Source of the DNA: Baylisascaris procyonis
Lineage: Eukaryota > Nematoda > Chromadorea > Rhabditida > Ascarididae
Reading direction: 5' to 3'
Length of the DNA stretch: 64,000 nt
NCBI GenBank assembly: GCA_037389465.1
Contig: JAZARR010000212.1
Location: 1,568,001-1,632,000, forward strand
The notes beneath the pieces are model-generated. The model ran no database searches and was not told the DNA's origin. It worked only from the letters and a program-made list of their open reading frames with translations. Position numbers and translations under genes: made by a program. Shown piece by piece: positions 12,963-42,932 of this stretch; within the stretch, counting starts at the first letter, position 1, and each line of letters starts with the position of its first letter.

Positions 12963-14274
12963 TAAGGAAACATAAACGATCCATCTTAGTAACGCGAAAT
13001 AATCACCATGCAAAAGCAACCAACGAAATGAACTCAACTTTTTTGCGTAATAGGAAGAGAGCAAATGATACGAAAACATAACAGTGACAAAACCTCAAAC
13101 GTTCAAGAGTTTTTCGACAGTGATCCACTTAAGTGCAGAATCCACTTATTCGGAAAATTCAAAGGGAACTATCGAGTGAGTTCAACGCTATGTGACGTAT
13201 ATGAACGAACGTCAGCGCGCCAGCCGTGTCAAAGTGATGCGGACCACCCGTCATCATTTGCTTTCGTTGCAAGTTGACTGGGTACAGACGTGTTTTGGTA
13301 GACAGGCTGTTCAATTCGGGCGATCATCTCTGTGGCATTGGCAAATGACTTGCTGCATCTTTCCGAGATTCGACGTCTAATATGCATAGGTGTGGAGCAA
13401 CATGTTGATTAGAGTTTCTAAGGTAAGATTGTAAACAATTAAAAACCCAGAGTGAACGATGCTACTTTGTGACTATCAAGCGTTTAAAATTGGAATGGCA
13501 GCCATTAGCATTACACCCACGTCGAGAGAAAGTTTCCACAGCCCTTAACGATTGATTCTTTTTGAAATTTGTGGAATATCTCAAGATAATCTTTTAAGCA
13601 CTCCTGTGTCAAAAATAACGATAAATCTTCGATCTTGGAAGTTCCTGTATGATTCCAACGATGCGTCACTTTCAAGATCGGCGAATGATTCGAAAAAGTG
13701 TGACTACCAGCTCAATCTGCTAATGAAAAATTTTCTAGATGAGCTCTCAATATTATCAAATGGAGAGACCAAATGTGAGAGGGAATGAATTTGTCGAATC
13801 TAAGCAGGACCGTAGCAACCATGTCAATCACTTTTATAGCATCGTCAGTTGCAGTATGCACAGTTCGCTTTAACTTCTCGCCTTTATATATTCTTCACTA
13901 ATGCCCATATCTGTCAACCAAGCAGCCTGTTGACCGAAGTGAGACCAGGGTTCACCCCATGCCTCTTGTTATTTATATTTGAAGAGTAACGCCGTGGAAA
14001 CTGGATACCCCTCTCGGTTTCGCGTCTCTGACAGTTTTTTTTTTTTTTTGCCTTCTTCGTTGTCTAGGGATGAAGGTCTGTTATAAAATAATTCTAATAA
14101 TGCTCAACCCTTTTTCGAACAGGTCGTACTGTCCTTTCGACCTATTCAGAAAACTTCATCGAAAACTCGACGAAACACACGCCACTGCACTAGGCACGTT
14201 ATTCATCAATGAGTGACTTTGTTCTCTTCTGCATGCTTTGAGAGGTCAACTGCAACTGGCCGCTTCACTTTCAA

Positions 14275-14297
14275 TCACTTTCAGTTACTTCACTTTC

Positions 14298-14339
<42 letters not shown>

Positions 14340-14363
14340 GTATATATAACTGAAAGTGAAGTA
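14275..14363. repeat. AT-cored inverted repeat (potential long hairpin)
   Basis: A 38-bp (TA)19 run (14300-14337) is flanked by perfect 13-nt inverted arms: tacttcactttca at 14286-14298 and its complement tgaaagtgaagta at 14351-14363. An overlapping 12-nt pair (14275-14286 with 14348-14359) gives an alternative pairing. The whole could fold into a cruciform or hairpin. No coding role is seen. Confidence 0.8.
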
Positions 14364-16209
14364 TATATATAATTTCATGTAAAAAATTTCTTTAAATAAT
14401 GCCAATTATCTCCAAATAATCTTCTGGCAAACGTTCTTTTTCCAAATATAGTATAAGTTCGAACGCAAAGAACCGTTGCCGAGCTTATGTTCTCCCCAGT
14501 TTCCTTGGGCCGCTGTTTCCATATTTATATGACGCGTTGCGAATGGGAAAAGTTCAAATAATGGTTCCGCGTTAAATATTAAACAGGTAAAAAATGGCTG
14601 CAACTTTATTAGCCGATTGTTGGAAGAAGTCGTGTAGAAAATGTTCCTGAAAAAAAAAATGCAAAGTGTGACGCAATACGTTGGCATTTTAACTCACAAA
14701 TTATTATGCCGCCTCCCACATTTCCTTCTGCAAAATGCTGTTATCTCTGCACGTATATCTAGTTTCTGATTGAGAGTTCCAAAAGTGAAGATAAATGAAG
14801 CAAAACTTACAAACCTAAAATATCTATCTACTACATAGATAAGCGACATATCACTGCACTTACTTTCAAATCGACCCATCAACTTCGAGAGGATTCCAGA
14901 CAATCGGACGTGAAAAAATGCCTTCAGGAGGGCATGTTACAATCATCCGGGTCACAAAACACGAATCTTCTCTAGGTTTGCACGAGAAGATGACACGATT
15001 AACATGTGCACTCAAACGGTGTTATTCCTTTAAATCTCTTTGTTTTTCAGAGACCTAGAAACAACTTTTGAACAGTGCACACGCCAACCGCCCTAGATGA
15101 CCTGTATTAGCGTAAGTTCCTGCAAGCGATTTGCTTCAACAGCTTTATGCTGCGAGTGGGTGGAGGAAATGGAAAATTGCTATGCGGGAAAAACCCGGTA
15201 TTTCAAATTTCCTTTTTGGGAAATACTGCCTAGCCTGAGCTTTCTCGGAGCAACTGCTTGCTTACTGCTACTACAGAGAATGTAACGTGAGACTTCTCTT
15301 AAGAGTCTTGCGGTTTTTCTTGCTTTTAGAGGCGTGTAATAAAAGGGATACTCACTGCTGGAAATGGCTTCAAGTTTTATTTGTAATTTTTTAGGCGATG
15401 TAAAATCAAAGATGAAAACTTTCAAATCTCATCATAATCTGAAAGGGATGCAACCCTAGAATGCACGCATACTGGACAGACAATGACTGGCAGACAAAGG
15501 TGAGAAACTTAGAACGTAGAAAAGCTGCTGTCTTGAAATCCTTTGCACCGGTCGAATTGAGTACTGTTGTCGGAATCGAGACATACAGTCAAAGGTGAAC
15601 AAACGACAGCTTCAAGTATATAGATGATACATAATCAAGAGGAGAATTCGACTGAAGAGTGTTTCCGGCTTAGCGGTGGCTAACAACAAATAACCAATAA
15701 ATGGAAAAACTTCCGCGTTTCTAGATGCCTTGCTCATCGCTATGAACACTTCGCCACGATTTACACAGCTATTACATCTGATGGCAGGAAGCTATCCTTG
15801 TGCTAGGCGTTAACACTTTTCGCAACTTCTTAGCGAACTAAAAGCATATAAGCATATTCGCATCACTTCAGTGTGTTCAAACCAGTGAGTGCTTAAAAAC
15901 ATAATCACCCGAAAAATCCGAAAGGATGACCAGGCAGTGCAACGACTATTACTTCCGTTCGTAAAGCATTCCATACACATATTTTTCATCAAACAAAGGA
16001 GATATAAGTAAATTCACATCGCGTCGGATGGGAGATATCGGTTTTTAACTCTCACACGAGAATAACAGTAAGTAGTAACGTAGAATGCAGGAGTGGTGCC
16101 ATCAATGCCAAATATTCTCTTTCATATCCTCGCAGCATCAAGATTTTCACCATTCTAACATTCTCAAAAAGATAAGAGGGCCGTTGATGTGATAATTTTC
16201 CCATCTCAG

Positions 16210-16526
16210 CAGGAACCGTCGCATGAAGGTGCTCAAACACTTAGAATTGTCGATCCCGCAAGGATAGAAGGCTATTTATCAGCGGTAAGAGGAGTCCTTC
16301 CGAAATTTCACTCCGAATTCGAAGCTTAACGTGCAGATGCATACGTACGCTTCAACTAAACTAGTTTTTGAACTATACGTTCATTGTGCAGTTATTGAAC
16401 CGTCCGTGCGTTCACCCACAAACATTCAGTGGTGAGGATATAAAGCACCTCAGACCGACAAACATGTTTGAGCAAGGAAACCAAGGAAGGCAAGCCGATG
16501 TGGCCACAGTTTCCTCTCGAGTTTAG
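16210..16526 (+). CDS. Candidate 3' end of an unidentified plus-strand gene (two exons)
   Basis: Exon 16210-16284 has a good acceptor (cccatctcag) and donor (GCG|GTAAGAG) and encodes QEPSHEGAQTLRIVDPARIE then GYLSA. Exon 16392-16526 follows an acceptor (cattgtgcag), reads LLNRPCVHPQTFSGEDIKHL and continues to QADVATVSSRV and a TAG stop. Phases match (0/0) and the intron is 107 bp. If the first exon is not spliced, its frame runs on and stops at 16329. No domain is recognised. Coding-looking segments upstream (15.45-15.9 kb) could not be joined, because the required introns would be too short or out of phase. It might be a small nematode-specific gene, an end of a larger one, or a decaying copy. 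Confidence 0.38.
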
Positions 16527-18988
16527 TCAACCAATATTTCCTCCCTTAGACCACTGGTGATCTGAGCACTTGTAAAAATCGATCATCCTCCTCCGCCTAT
16601 CTGCTGCACTAAAGGCATTGTTAGAGCAGAGTTGATATTCATCAAGTTGACTTTAGGAGTCGACAGTGGTGAAGATCATGAAACATAAGACAAAAAGCGG
16701 TAGATCATATGTGTCAAGAAGGAATGATGGCCATTAAGCGGCAGAGTCCAGGAAAACGGGGATCGATTTTTGAATTTGGGCCAAAGTGGCCTGCCCTCGA
16801 CCACACCATAAACTCCATTTAACCTTGCACATGGGTTATTAATTCAGAAATACATAGCGAGGGATATGAAGGCAGAACTGATCTGGCAACATCGATTGAC
16901 CGGTCGAACATATCGAAATTTAACACTTGAATTTCGTGCATTAAACAAAGCAACCGAAATTTTTCTATTTTCCTGTCCACAAATAGGAATTCGACCATCA
17001 CGTCTCAGATTCACAGACAATGATAGAAATTTCGTCAAACTTAGATCCCTCTTCATAGCCCCAAATTTAAATAAAAGAGTCAAGCAGAAAAAGTTGCATA
17101 CGTGACGCCTGTAAAGCGCATTTTGGCAGCTCAGGATCTGCACGTCCATGTGTGTGGATTCGCTTATCGGCATTTTCAATTCGGGAGTCACTAAAGCTGA
17201 AGCTGCGAAATTTTGTAATTATATTGAACGCTAAAGGATTACACCCTACGCCACAAGAGCCATTGCCCATCAACTTCGAAAGAAGATATGTTCACTTAAA
17301 TGTGCATAAAAAATTTGCATTGTGTTCATTTTGCGACAGATCGGATTTTCATTCCAGTCGATCATTTTGTGAGAAAAGAATGAACGAACGATAAAAATCC
17401 GATCAGATGCGAAAATGTTTTTACATTATCGCGCACATCTTATTACTTGTTGACGGTTATGAGACTGGACAGTTAGGTCAGCGCAATTGCAAAAAGCGCG
17501 TATTGTGCCACAAAAAAGTGATATCTTTTAACACTTTTGCTCTCACCATTAACAAATTATTAAGTCTCCGCAGTTCTTGAACATTACTGCAACCGAATCA
17601 CCAATCACAAGCAAAATCCACAATATGATTCGCCTACTCGTTACAAAACACAAGCAAAGAGTGTTTCTTGACGCAACGAAAGACTCCAAGAGGCTGCAGA
17701 GAAGCGCAACGACCTTGCAAGTGTTCAAGCGAAGAAGGCTGAACACAATGACCACACTCACTCCAATAGAAATCATCCCAAAAGGCAGCAATCGCATGAA
17801 TAATTCACATAATTATGCACTGCACATATTTGCACACAACACACATCAATAACCAATAATTTTTGTCAAATACATTAATTTCATTGTCATTAGATAGCAG
17901 AAGCAGTACTATTAATTTTACTAAATGAAAGCAAATAGAAACTCAATAGACGAGCCAAAATTCTCTGATTTATTTTTCACCATTTAAGAATGCCGTTATC
18001 AGCCCACACTCCTTTTATATAGCTCGAGATTGAGGCATAAGTGTTTTTTTTTCTGCACGTTATTGCGAAAGAAGCACGATCAGTGCAAGTGTACATTTTC
18101 TGCAACATACAAAAGGATAAAATATGCATCGCTTGCTGTTTCGAAAATTCTCTGTTGAAAAGAATTGGCAAATTGACATCAAAAGAAGGAACTAACAACA
18201 ACCTCATTAGAGGGAGATGAGGATTAAGAGTTACCGCATATGTTATATAATTCTTTAAAATCACTATCAGATGACTATAGCGACAAAGAAAATACCAGCG
18301 AAATTTATGCCTTCCTTAAAAGTTTTGTAATGCAATCGCTAAAGAAAAAGCCATGTCACGATCTAGGCGCAATTCAGCATTTGCAAATTAGGTGAGAATA
18401 TTTTTTTAGAAAAGAGTTAATTTAATAGAAAATCAAACTCACGGAAGAAAACAAAGTTTGGACAAACTATGAAACTTTTTGAGATAAAACTCCGTCAGCA
18501 GTAAATGAGTGCACCAAATATGGTTAGGTAAGACTGAAGCAACTGTTTCGATCACCATTCATTTACACACTGTTTTCGTTCATAAAACCACGTGTAGTGT
18601 TTAAACATCAACTCGCCTACTTTTTTTTTGCGCTGAATTTTTTTGCAAGCCAACATTAAATTGTAAACAGGTATTGTAGCTCGTCGGGAATATGAGACCT
18701 GTGTACTATTGTGGGTTTCCTTCAAAAAAAAAAAAAAAAAAAACTGCCAGCAGTTCTTTGCGATGCCTTGTTCATTCACACCCTTGATATTTCAATGAGG
18801 TGAAATCGAGCTGCAGAGGAACAACTTTATAGACGCAGTAGAGGAAGTTCTCTCTCTTCTTTTTTCTTTTTTATAACAAAACTTTCGTTTCAGCAACATC
18901 ATGAAAACATAACGGCATAAGCAGCGGAGAAAGTGAAATTAAATAGCCATAAGGAAAGTGAGGAAAATTGTGCGCAAAAAGGAGGCAA

Positions 18989-19029
18989 TCATCTTGTCTG
19001 CCCAACTTATCATCTTGTCTGCCCAACTT
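18989..19029. repeat. 21-bp tandem duplication
   Basis: The unit tcatcttgtctgcccaactta occurs twice in direct succession (18989-19009 and 19010-19029, the last base differing). Confidence 0.9.
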
Positions 19030-19270
19030 CACTTTTTTCCGCCATAAACAAGAAAGTCTTCGCATGAAAAACATAAAATTACGAAAATTGGAATTCGCTT
19101 TTGAACGAGGAAAAATGCCAATTACGACGAAGGCCGATAAAATGTGACACATTCGAGGCATTCCCTATGGAGCGTTTAGAGAAACGGTGACAAAGAAAAT
19201 GGGAAAAACTTACGGAAGAGAGTGGGAGGAGAATTGGAGTCTAACTCGCCGTGTCATGATGCTTTCGCAG

Positions 19271-19362
19271 GCCAAAGAGGGTGATGGTCAAGTTGGGATC
19301 GTTGGACGCACATTCCATGGTTATCCGCCGATGGCCCCAATCTGAGCGCCACACGTTGCGAA
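19271..19362 (+). CDS. Candidate isolated plus-strand exon
   Basis: The segment lies between acceptor atgctttcgcag and a strong donor (CGAAT|GTAAGTC). One frame is open right across: PKRVMVKLGSLDAHSMVIRR then WPQSERHTLR. It starts needing one base and ends in phase 2. It is more GC-rich than its surroundings. The minus strand is also open here, so the strand is inferred from the splice signals alone. No partner exon was found. Confidence 0.25.
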
Positions 19363-22149
19363 TGTAAGTCGTTATGGGGCGCGTTATTGTTCGGACGACT
19401 CGGGGTCTCGCGATTCTATTTAAATAATAGTATGTGACGCTCAATTTTCAATGGTGGCCATTTGGAATATGGTTGATGCACAAGAAACTTCACATAACAC
19501 AAATGCGACCATGCGGTGCCTACTATGTCCCCCAAAACGACATTTTCCACTATTGAAATTCGATCACGTAACCACTGATGAGCTTTGTAATTACCGCACC
19601 CAAGTTTCAGGAGTTCAACTAACCTTTCTTCCTCATGAAGGACAGTTTAAAAAGTACTGCAAAGAGATGGAAACAGCTGACGAATACTCATTTTCTTACT
19701 GCAAAGTGAAAGAAGCGAAATATTTTATAAGGCCACAGTGTTCAGAATATTTTTTCTCCCATTTTTTCTCTAGAAAATCCGAATCAGAGAGCTTTAAAGT
19801 AGTCAACGAAGAAAGAATTGAGTAGATTCACTTCTTTGTTCCCGCTAGTTGCCTTTACTTTTTGAGGCCATTTTTCTCTTTTGTGGAAATAACGCATAAT
19901 TTTTGATACGCCTTTTGGATCATTGTCCTAAAGATTTCCATATTTCAGTAATCATTTAGAAGGAATTTCACATCATATCAAATTTAGCATTTCAATGCAC
20001 AATTAGCTGAACTGAAGCACAGCTAAATTTATCGGAACGGAACTAATTGAACTGTTCGTCCGATTACAAAATCTGCGTGCGCCCATCGAAATGTGCACGT
20101 CTTGTATCCTGAGACTGCGACAAGCTACCACTGTGAAAGCGTTCATCTAACTTCCATTTCATTAAGCTTTTTTTTTCGAGGAACTTTCAATGTGAGCAAA
20201 AAGCTCAAAAAATTTGCGATTTGCCAATCTCACGCCACCTTCCTAATTTTCGATTAATACTCTGCTGATGTCACCTTTCTCCCAGCCTTTCCTCAGAATT
20301 TGGAGCTATCGTTATACCGTACAGTGCCCTCCATCGAAACTAGGCAGTTCCTCAAGTGGGTTGCATGCATAAAATACGCAACTTAACGGTGCGCTTGATG
20401 CCAAGTGAATCAAAGGAAGATGTGTGGGCTGAAGGATAGAAGCGTCTTCCATTACTTGCATTGCAGCTGAAGAAGGAGATGTGTTCGTGGTTTGAAGCAA
20501 AATAGGAGAAGAGTAAGCGACTAATGCAAATGCAGACCGCCTTTTCAAAAATGCAGAGAAAAAACCCTCTAGCAGACACTTTACAGCCACCTCTCCCTCC
20601 CTTTCCTCCCACCCCTTCACCGCAAGAAGTATTGAAAATAATGTGCGCAGTACCAACGTTGCAAAGCTCACAACGTCTTTTGTTCGACCGAACGACGACC
20701 GACCTCTAGCGGCTGAACATTACGGTGCGGTTGAACATCTTAAGTTTTCCAGTCTCGAACAGGAATTTTGATCCATAAGACTACCACACATAAACAGTGA
20801 CCAGTTGGAGGTGAATCTGCCCTGATTATAGTTAGGGACGCTTAAAAGCCTTAAAGTGGAGCTCACAGTTTGTTTAAAACTGCAACACTCCCAACCTGCC
20901 TGCAGCAAACTCTTCCCCACTCCGAAACTTCACTCACTATCTCCTCCGTATTTCATGACCTCATTACGGCTCGACTGGGCTCGCAGAGGTACTGATTTAC
21001 ACACTAGTGTCGAACAAACTCCAATTCACTGTTCGAGGTTTAAATGCCTAAATACTCGGCCGTTCTGTAATGCTCGACTAGAGGAGGCAAGCCGTTGCTG
21101 GATGGAACAGTAAAGACTGTAGCACACCGAGCCTCACCGGTCGCCTTGTAAATCGCATCTAATCTCAATTCAGATGAGCGTGTTTTATCCACTGTTGCTG
21201 CCTATACTCGGATTTTTTGAACGTCCTGATTTGCTGCAAGTTTCAGCAGAAGAAGGAAAGGCGGGAGGAGGAGTCATTCATTATTTAGTTATTCATCATC
21301 CATTCATCATCTTTGTAACGATCCAATATCCTTATTGGCCCACCGATTTCTTGTCGAGCACCCGATGAAAACTAACCACCTTTATCAGTCGAAACTGTGG
21401 CCCCACCTGAACGAAGAAAGACGAACACAACGAACCGACGGAAGAAGAAAAACGAGGGAATATAAAGAACGAAGAAACAACAAGGGATCAGTGTGGGCAA
21501 TAACAGTTCTTATATACCCTACTCATAGCATCAAAGCGACACCTACAAGAGCCTTTCATAGCGCACACTATTCTGAGATCACATTCCAGCTGCTCTACAA
21601 TCATAATCGAGCTGCTCTACGATCAAAATCGTTACATCTTCACTGCTACCGTCTACAATGATAGTTCTCTTCCTACGCTCAGCGAAAGAAACAAAATTTT
21701 ACTGAGTTCATCTGGATCGATTGTGATTCGATTCGAATATGAATTTCTGAATTTCGAATCTTTTCCTAAATAAAAATTCCGATTTCAGTTTCATCGGAAA
21801 TTTATGACGATAAATTGAAGTTTTCTTGACAAATACACTTTCCAGTGTGAAAGCTGGTAACGAATTCCTAAATGGATTGCAAATCCACTGTGTTGCTAAC
21901 AAGGAGACGTTCCTGGACCGCGTTTGTTTTTACTACATATTTACGACTTTGCTTCATTCATTAGCATTAAGTGTTAGGGCTCGCCTATATGTCGAAGCTG
22001 TTATACTGGGTATCAGGTAACCAAACAATAATAATCAAACTTCAGATTGCTTTCTATTCAGTCTTTGCTTCCTCTCGACAATAGTGCTTCCCCATATCTG
22101 CTCCCCATGCTCCGTTGTCCACATTCTTACACCCTACCCAACTCATTCC

Positions 22150-22740
22150 CAAGTATATTAATGACACTCTTACTACATTAAAGACTTCGGAATCCTCATC
22201 AGCTCCGAACTGAAATTCAACGAACATATTGCCACAGCAGTTTAAAATGTGTTTTATAAATCACCGTTACTCCCTCGTGCATCGCAGTTGCAAAGTCTTT
22301 CTATGCACAACACGGCATTTACAACTATTTCCTACTCTCACTGGATTGCCCATTTGAGGCATGGCATCGTGTCCTTAAACATGATTGCTTTATGACAGAA
22401 AAGGACAATGATTTTTCACGACAGCATTCTTCAAACACTGTAAACATCCCAAAGCACTTATGCTGAAAGACCTAAGAATGCACCTTGATAAGCTGCAGAT
22501 CCGCAGAATTAGGCACAATCTCCGCATGATGTATGAAAGTTTGTTTGGTGGCGCTCATCTTGATTCTTGTGATGTTTTTCCTTTTCCCAAAGCAAACATT
22601 GCCCTCCTTGCAAACTGCACAAAGAGAGATTCCATGGCAATATAGAAAACAGCTTTAATGAGCACAATTCGAGGAAGTACCTGCAGAATATTAGTGCAAA
22701 GCACTCGAAACAATGAAATGACTGACTACTCGAAGATGAT
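22150..22740 (+). mobile_element. Decayed non-LTR retrotransposon (CR1-like LINE), reverse transcriptase 3' part
   Basis: Fragments in different plus-strand frames, in family order, match the end of a LINE reverse transcriptase. From 22177 the frame reads IKDFGILISSELKFNEHIAT, the conserved DLG-(V/I)-L-(I/V)-S..L.F..HI block; it then stops at a TAA. A second block near 22270-22400 is badly decayed. From about 22460 comes DKLQIRRIRHNLRMMYESLF then GGAHLD, typical of the post-RT region. Near 22660-22725 a TIRG..VQSTRNN segment resembles the RGH..K block. Several frameshifts and stops make it a non-functional relic. Its upstream endonuclease and catalytic RT core are missing or unrecognisable. 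Confidence 0.85.
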
Positions 22741-25181
22741 ATTGCAGCTCGATGTAAATATGAACAAAATATTTGCGTGCGGCGTCTATAGCACAGTTAA
22801 TATCCAATGTACAAGATGGGTGCTTTTCGGCCATAATGGTTGGTATTACTTCAGAAAAAGAACTTTTACTAAATATGAAATTCAGAAGTGAACGTAATAA
22901 TTGGCTTTCTCGTCCTCCAGTCATTGCTGTATCGCATTGCTCTTAGTTCCTCTATTTCACCGATTTGTACGTTATATTTTTTGTGCAGAAAACCCCTCTT
23001 TCCTGCCTTCTCCCCCCTGCCCACTCACTGCCCAGTTTCGATCAGCCCAAAAATACATAGCTGTGGAAAATCATTAGCGAACCTGTAGTGAAGTGACTTT
23101 ATAAATTATGTCTTTGGCTCATTTTCTTTGGTATGTAAAGTGAAGAAAATCTTGGCGGTATGCAAAATCTGATCATCCAAATGATTTTTCAACCCCTACT
23201 TCCAGACCACAGATGGCGCTCTATGCTCGAGCCATATACGAATAGAATTTTTAAAGATCGGTCATTCAACATTTACCAGCTGAATTAACTGGTGGACGCA
23301 AAATGGAGCCACTCAGACCGATTCGGCTAGCCGACTTTTACGTAATGCCGAAAGTTCGCTGCAGGGTTTCCTAAATTACAAGGCATTGGACCTTAGTGTA
23401 ACCGAAATTCATAGAAATTGACCTTCGTAAAGAGGAAGACTTGCCGGGGATCTGCAACAGCGGAAATTGGCAGGAGGAAAAAGAAATAGCGCATATTCTC
23501 ACTGCCATCAGGATCTTCTATAATTGATGCTCATCGAGGTACCAAGAACACTAGCAGCAACATAACTAGTGCATATTTTACGGTAAGAATCAAAATTTCT
23601 GTAGATGTATTGCAGAGCTCGTTTCAAGACTTTTCATGATCTTCTCAGCTATCAAAACTTTTGAATTTGCACTAAGCTGCGGTTCACCTTGCGTCCTCTA
23701 CGCAAGCAGAATTGCTCTGCAACTGATGCATCTCAATAGTAATCGGCTTACAATGTAGCAAAGTGATTCACTAGTATGATCAGTGGCCTTGTGCACTCGT
23801 TTCATTGGAAGTTCCCTTACTGTGATAAGATATTCTCAACGACACTTCAATGCAATTTCACTATTTCAAAGTACTGAAAAGAGAGTGTATGGATCGATGA
23901 AAGGAAGATATTTCATATTGTTCTCTAAAAGTTCTGTCATTCCTACGAAGGGCCTCATCCACACCCTTCCTCCCTTTAACCCCAACTCCTCCCTCCAGTC
24001 CCAATATTAGTATGTTCGTAATTTTGTAATAACACACTCTCGACTTGTCTGTAACAGGCGAGCGATGAGTTTTCAATCTATGTCATCAGACAACTATCAC
24101 CTTTATGAGTTTAGTGAATTCTTTGTTCAGTTCTCACAAATTCGTGACTCATCACCATCTGCATCATAACGGCATTACCGCTTTTGAGGGCAAACTTGGT
24201 TATAAGATCTTCTTAGAAATAAACAACCAAGTTTTTGTTAGATCTGATCGATTTCCCACAAATCAAAGCAGTGACAAGAACTTGTTGTTCGTTGTTGGCA
24301 ACTTTTTGTTGATGTCTGGTTGATTTGCTTGAGGTTTGATTATTTTCCACCCTTTTTAGCAGATGTTCCATCCTTTATTGCATGAAGTAGCATTCTTCGT
24401 AGCACGAAGTTCCGTTCTCTGTAGCATCATGTTGATACTACTTTTGAAAAGATTAAGTGAAACAGATCCCTTGTGTAATGCGTATTTCTTGTATTTTTTT
24501 CTCCTCCCCTTAAGAATCTTCTTTTCAGTTGGTGCTGTAGCTGATGGAATCTAGCTCAAAGCGAAGAGCAGTCGTCTTATGCACTCATTCGTGTTTTGAT
24601 AGCTCTTATTATCTCAACAGGTAGTTCCAAGATCATGTGGGACCTTCAAATATAAGAAAGCTTTTCAAAGAGCTGTGCATAAATTCGCTGTGAATTGCAG
24701 TGACAGGTTTGCGTCACCTTATGTTTGTGTGGCTCAGCTAGCGTGGCTCATTGCCATATGGGATTCACAGATGCGTGACAACCAATCAAGACAATCACAG
24801 TGAAGGATCGGAGACTGCAATGGAAATATTGAATGAAAAGACAGAGTGCATGGACGCAGATTGCTTTATGGAGAAAAACTTCCAAATGACATTGTTTTGA
24901 ATATCCAAAGCGTTGACACAAGTACACTGACAACGACTCAAAGGCGCAATGGGAGTTATGCATTTCCGCCCATTTGACGCAATATGCAGCGATGAAAAAT
25001 TCAATAAAAGTTGCTCAATTGGCGCGATGCAAAAAGGCACTGGTGAGATTAAAAACGCGGCGCGATGCGTTCGTTGACAAATATCGACTCAAATATGAGT
25101 TGAGAGAAGAGATGGCGCCCGAAGCGATTCCACGGTGACAAGAGCTGCTTATTCATTCGCCGACGGCAAGCGTCCGGAATA

Positions 25182-42587
<17,406 letters not shown>

Positions 42588-42599
<12 letters not shown>

Positions 42600-42746
42600 A
42601 TCTGTCTGTGTGTGCTGCGTGCGCTCCGCTCTGCGCGCTCTCGCCGAGCATTCGTGTCGCGCTTCGAGCGCTCTCTGTCACCCGGTGTGTGTCCGCCGAT
42701 TTCGGTGACACTTCTCGCTTATTGTACAGTGTTTGATGAGCGGGCG
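42588..42746 (+). promoter_or_regulatory. Intercistronic region: poly(A) signal, GU-rich element, candidate trans-splice acceptor
   Basis: AATAAA (42588-42593) overlaps the last codons of the channel gene. A GU-rich stretch, ctgtctgtgtgtgctgcgtg, follows from about 42602, as expected downstream of a cleavage site. About 125 bases further, cgcttattgtacag ends at 42729 and leaves a 17-nt leader before the ATG at 42747. This layout matches nematode operons, where the downstream message receives a spliced leader. No classic Ur (UAYYUU) element was spotted. Operon use is inferred. Confidence 0.55.
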
Positions 42747-42932
42747 ATGCCTCGCTACCTCATCGCACTCGCACTTAGGACCTCAGGTCTAAACGGATCA
42801 GACCAGGGCAGCGACTGTTCACCACTCCTTCATATTGCTTATACCGTGATTGACATTCAGGACTTGCGCAAAGAGTCGCCCGTCGAGGAAATTGATGTTA
42901 AGTCGCTAGGTCTCCAAGCCTCATTACAAAAG
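42747..42932 (+). CDS. sym-2: SYM-2-like exon 1
   Basis: It encodes 62 residues from ATG 42747 to LQASLQK|GTAACT, phase 0. [12 protein letters not shown]...[11 protein letters not shown] lines up with the ESRP start (PDYLVVLFG...FWKVVDL). The frame is open 45 codons upstream of this ATG but without family similarity, so the ATG at 42747 is chosen. Confidence 0.88.

Larger units (their letters stand above)
12535..25181. other. Region with unresolved exon-like segments on both strands
   Basis: This region lies between the resolved PDZ exons and the K+ channel start. It must hold the 5' exons of the minus-strand PDZ gene unless they lie further out. I see several open, splice-flanked segments, but no chain on either strand that I can defend as a whole. 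Minus-strand candidates include 13240-13380 (peptide RRISERCSKSFANATEM, then IARIEQPVYQNTS) and 14870-15012 (HVNRVIFSCKPRED, then FVTRMIVTCPPEGIFSRP). The better-supported plus-strand pieces are listed separately. A LINE relic, an AT hairpin and a 21-bp duplication also occur here. Confidence 0.45.

Noticed and set aside
19451..19825. 124-codon plus-strand open frame with Cys-containing start
   Set aside because: No family resemblance, and the paired cysteines do not form a zinc-finger pattern. It is kept out as unsupported.
20312..20671. 119-codon minus-strand open frame with flanking splice-like sites
   Set aside because: Three readings (two minus, one plus proline-rich at 20524-20709) look equally plausible and none has a recognisable domain or partner exon.
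42612..42746. Extension of the SYM-2 frame upstream of ATG 42747
   Set aside because: The frame is open for 45 codons, but the peptide is Arg/Ser-rich without family similarity and covers the poly(A)/GU-rich region of the channel gene.
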